This document shows positions 63,204 to 64,000 of a DNA stretch of 64,000 nucleotides, piece by piece; positions within the stretch are counted from its first letter, which is position 1, and the number at the start of each line of letters is the position of its first letter. The notes under the pieces were generated by a model, which searched no databases, had not been told where the DNA came from, and worked only from the letters and a program-made list of their open reading frames with translations. The DNA is from Mycetohabitans rhizoxinica HKI 454 (GTDB taxonomy: Bacteria; Pseudomonadota; Gammaproteobacteria; Burkholderiales; Burkholderiaceae): NCBI RefSeq assembly GCF_000198775.1, contig NC_014722.1, forward strand, positions 347,638 through 411,637, written 5' to 3'. A program made the position numbers and the translations under genes.

Positions 63204-64000
<797 letters not shown>

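Overview
The window is high-GC DNA from a member of the Burkholderiaceae. Protein families, gene order (fur/bamE/dapB/leuS/lptE/holA/proA; recG-oxyR-ubiA; glcDEF-yggS-proC; pqiA split into two genes) and codon use all point to Burkholderia sensu lato. Several decayed genes and an IS3-family insertion fit a lineage under relaxed selection. A host-associated Burkholderia relative such as Mycetohabitans (formerly B. rhizoxinica) would fit, but that is inference; no 16S or other diagnostic marker is present.

Layout. 1-8.8 kb: a partial unknown gene divergent from mpl (peptidoglycan recycling), then an esterase, an RNase II-family enzyme, aroE and pyrF on the plus strand, facing pncC-pgpA-thiL on the minus strand. 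9-17.8 kb: maeB, a broken secreted RNase gene next to an intact barstar-type inhibitor, rsmE, speE, tkt and a frameshifted gap. 18-27 kb: fur divergent from bamE-dapB, a remnant of exbB, leuS-lptE-holA, proA and a hemJ-like gene. 27.1-34.4 kb: an Entner-Doudoroff/gluconate island (hexR, edd, eda, gntT, gntK) with candidate HexR operators, a frameshifted edd, a 28-unit pentanucleotide array before gntT, and an IS element between gntT and gntK. 34.4-39.1 kb: purB, a glutathione S-transferase remnant, mnmA, a Nudix gene and an rlmL-like gene, all genes on the minus strand. 39.3-48.4 kb: yajC-secD-secF, an MFS transporter, a yceI remnant and the pqiA-pqiA-pqiB-pqiC lipid-transport operon. 48.4-55.3 kb: tgt-queA divergent from recG, then oxyR and ubiA. 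55.3-62.2 kb: a six-gene minus-strand operon for glycolate/lactate oxidation, PLP homeostasis and proline synthesis. 62.4-64 kb: a cobalamin adenosyltransferase, a 34-bp minisatellite and the 3' part of a DAHP synthase gene.

Central carbon metabolism is the thread. tkt, gap, maeB, edd, eda, gntT, gntK and the glycolate oxidase operon all feed pyruvate, triose phosphates or glyoxylate. gap and edd each carry the same lesion, a CC run lengthened to CCC, which either breaks lower glycolysis and the Entner-Doudoroff route or reflects repeated sequencing error at short C runs. The gluconate island also holds the two strongest structural oddities, the CCAAG/CTAAG array and an IS with a duplicated 50-bp end.

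No wholly new multi-gene system was found. The best leads are the gluconate island, the lost RNase with its retained inhibitor, and a roughly 9-kb inversion inferred from the split queA-tgt / yajC-secDF cluster.
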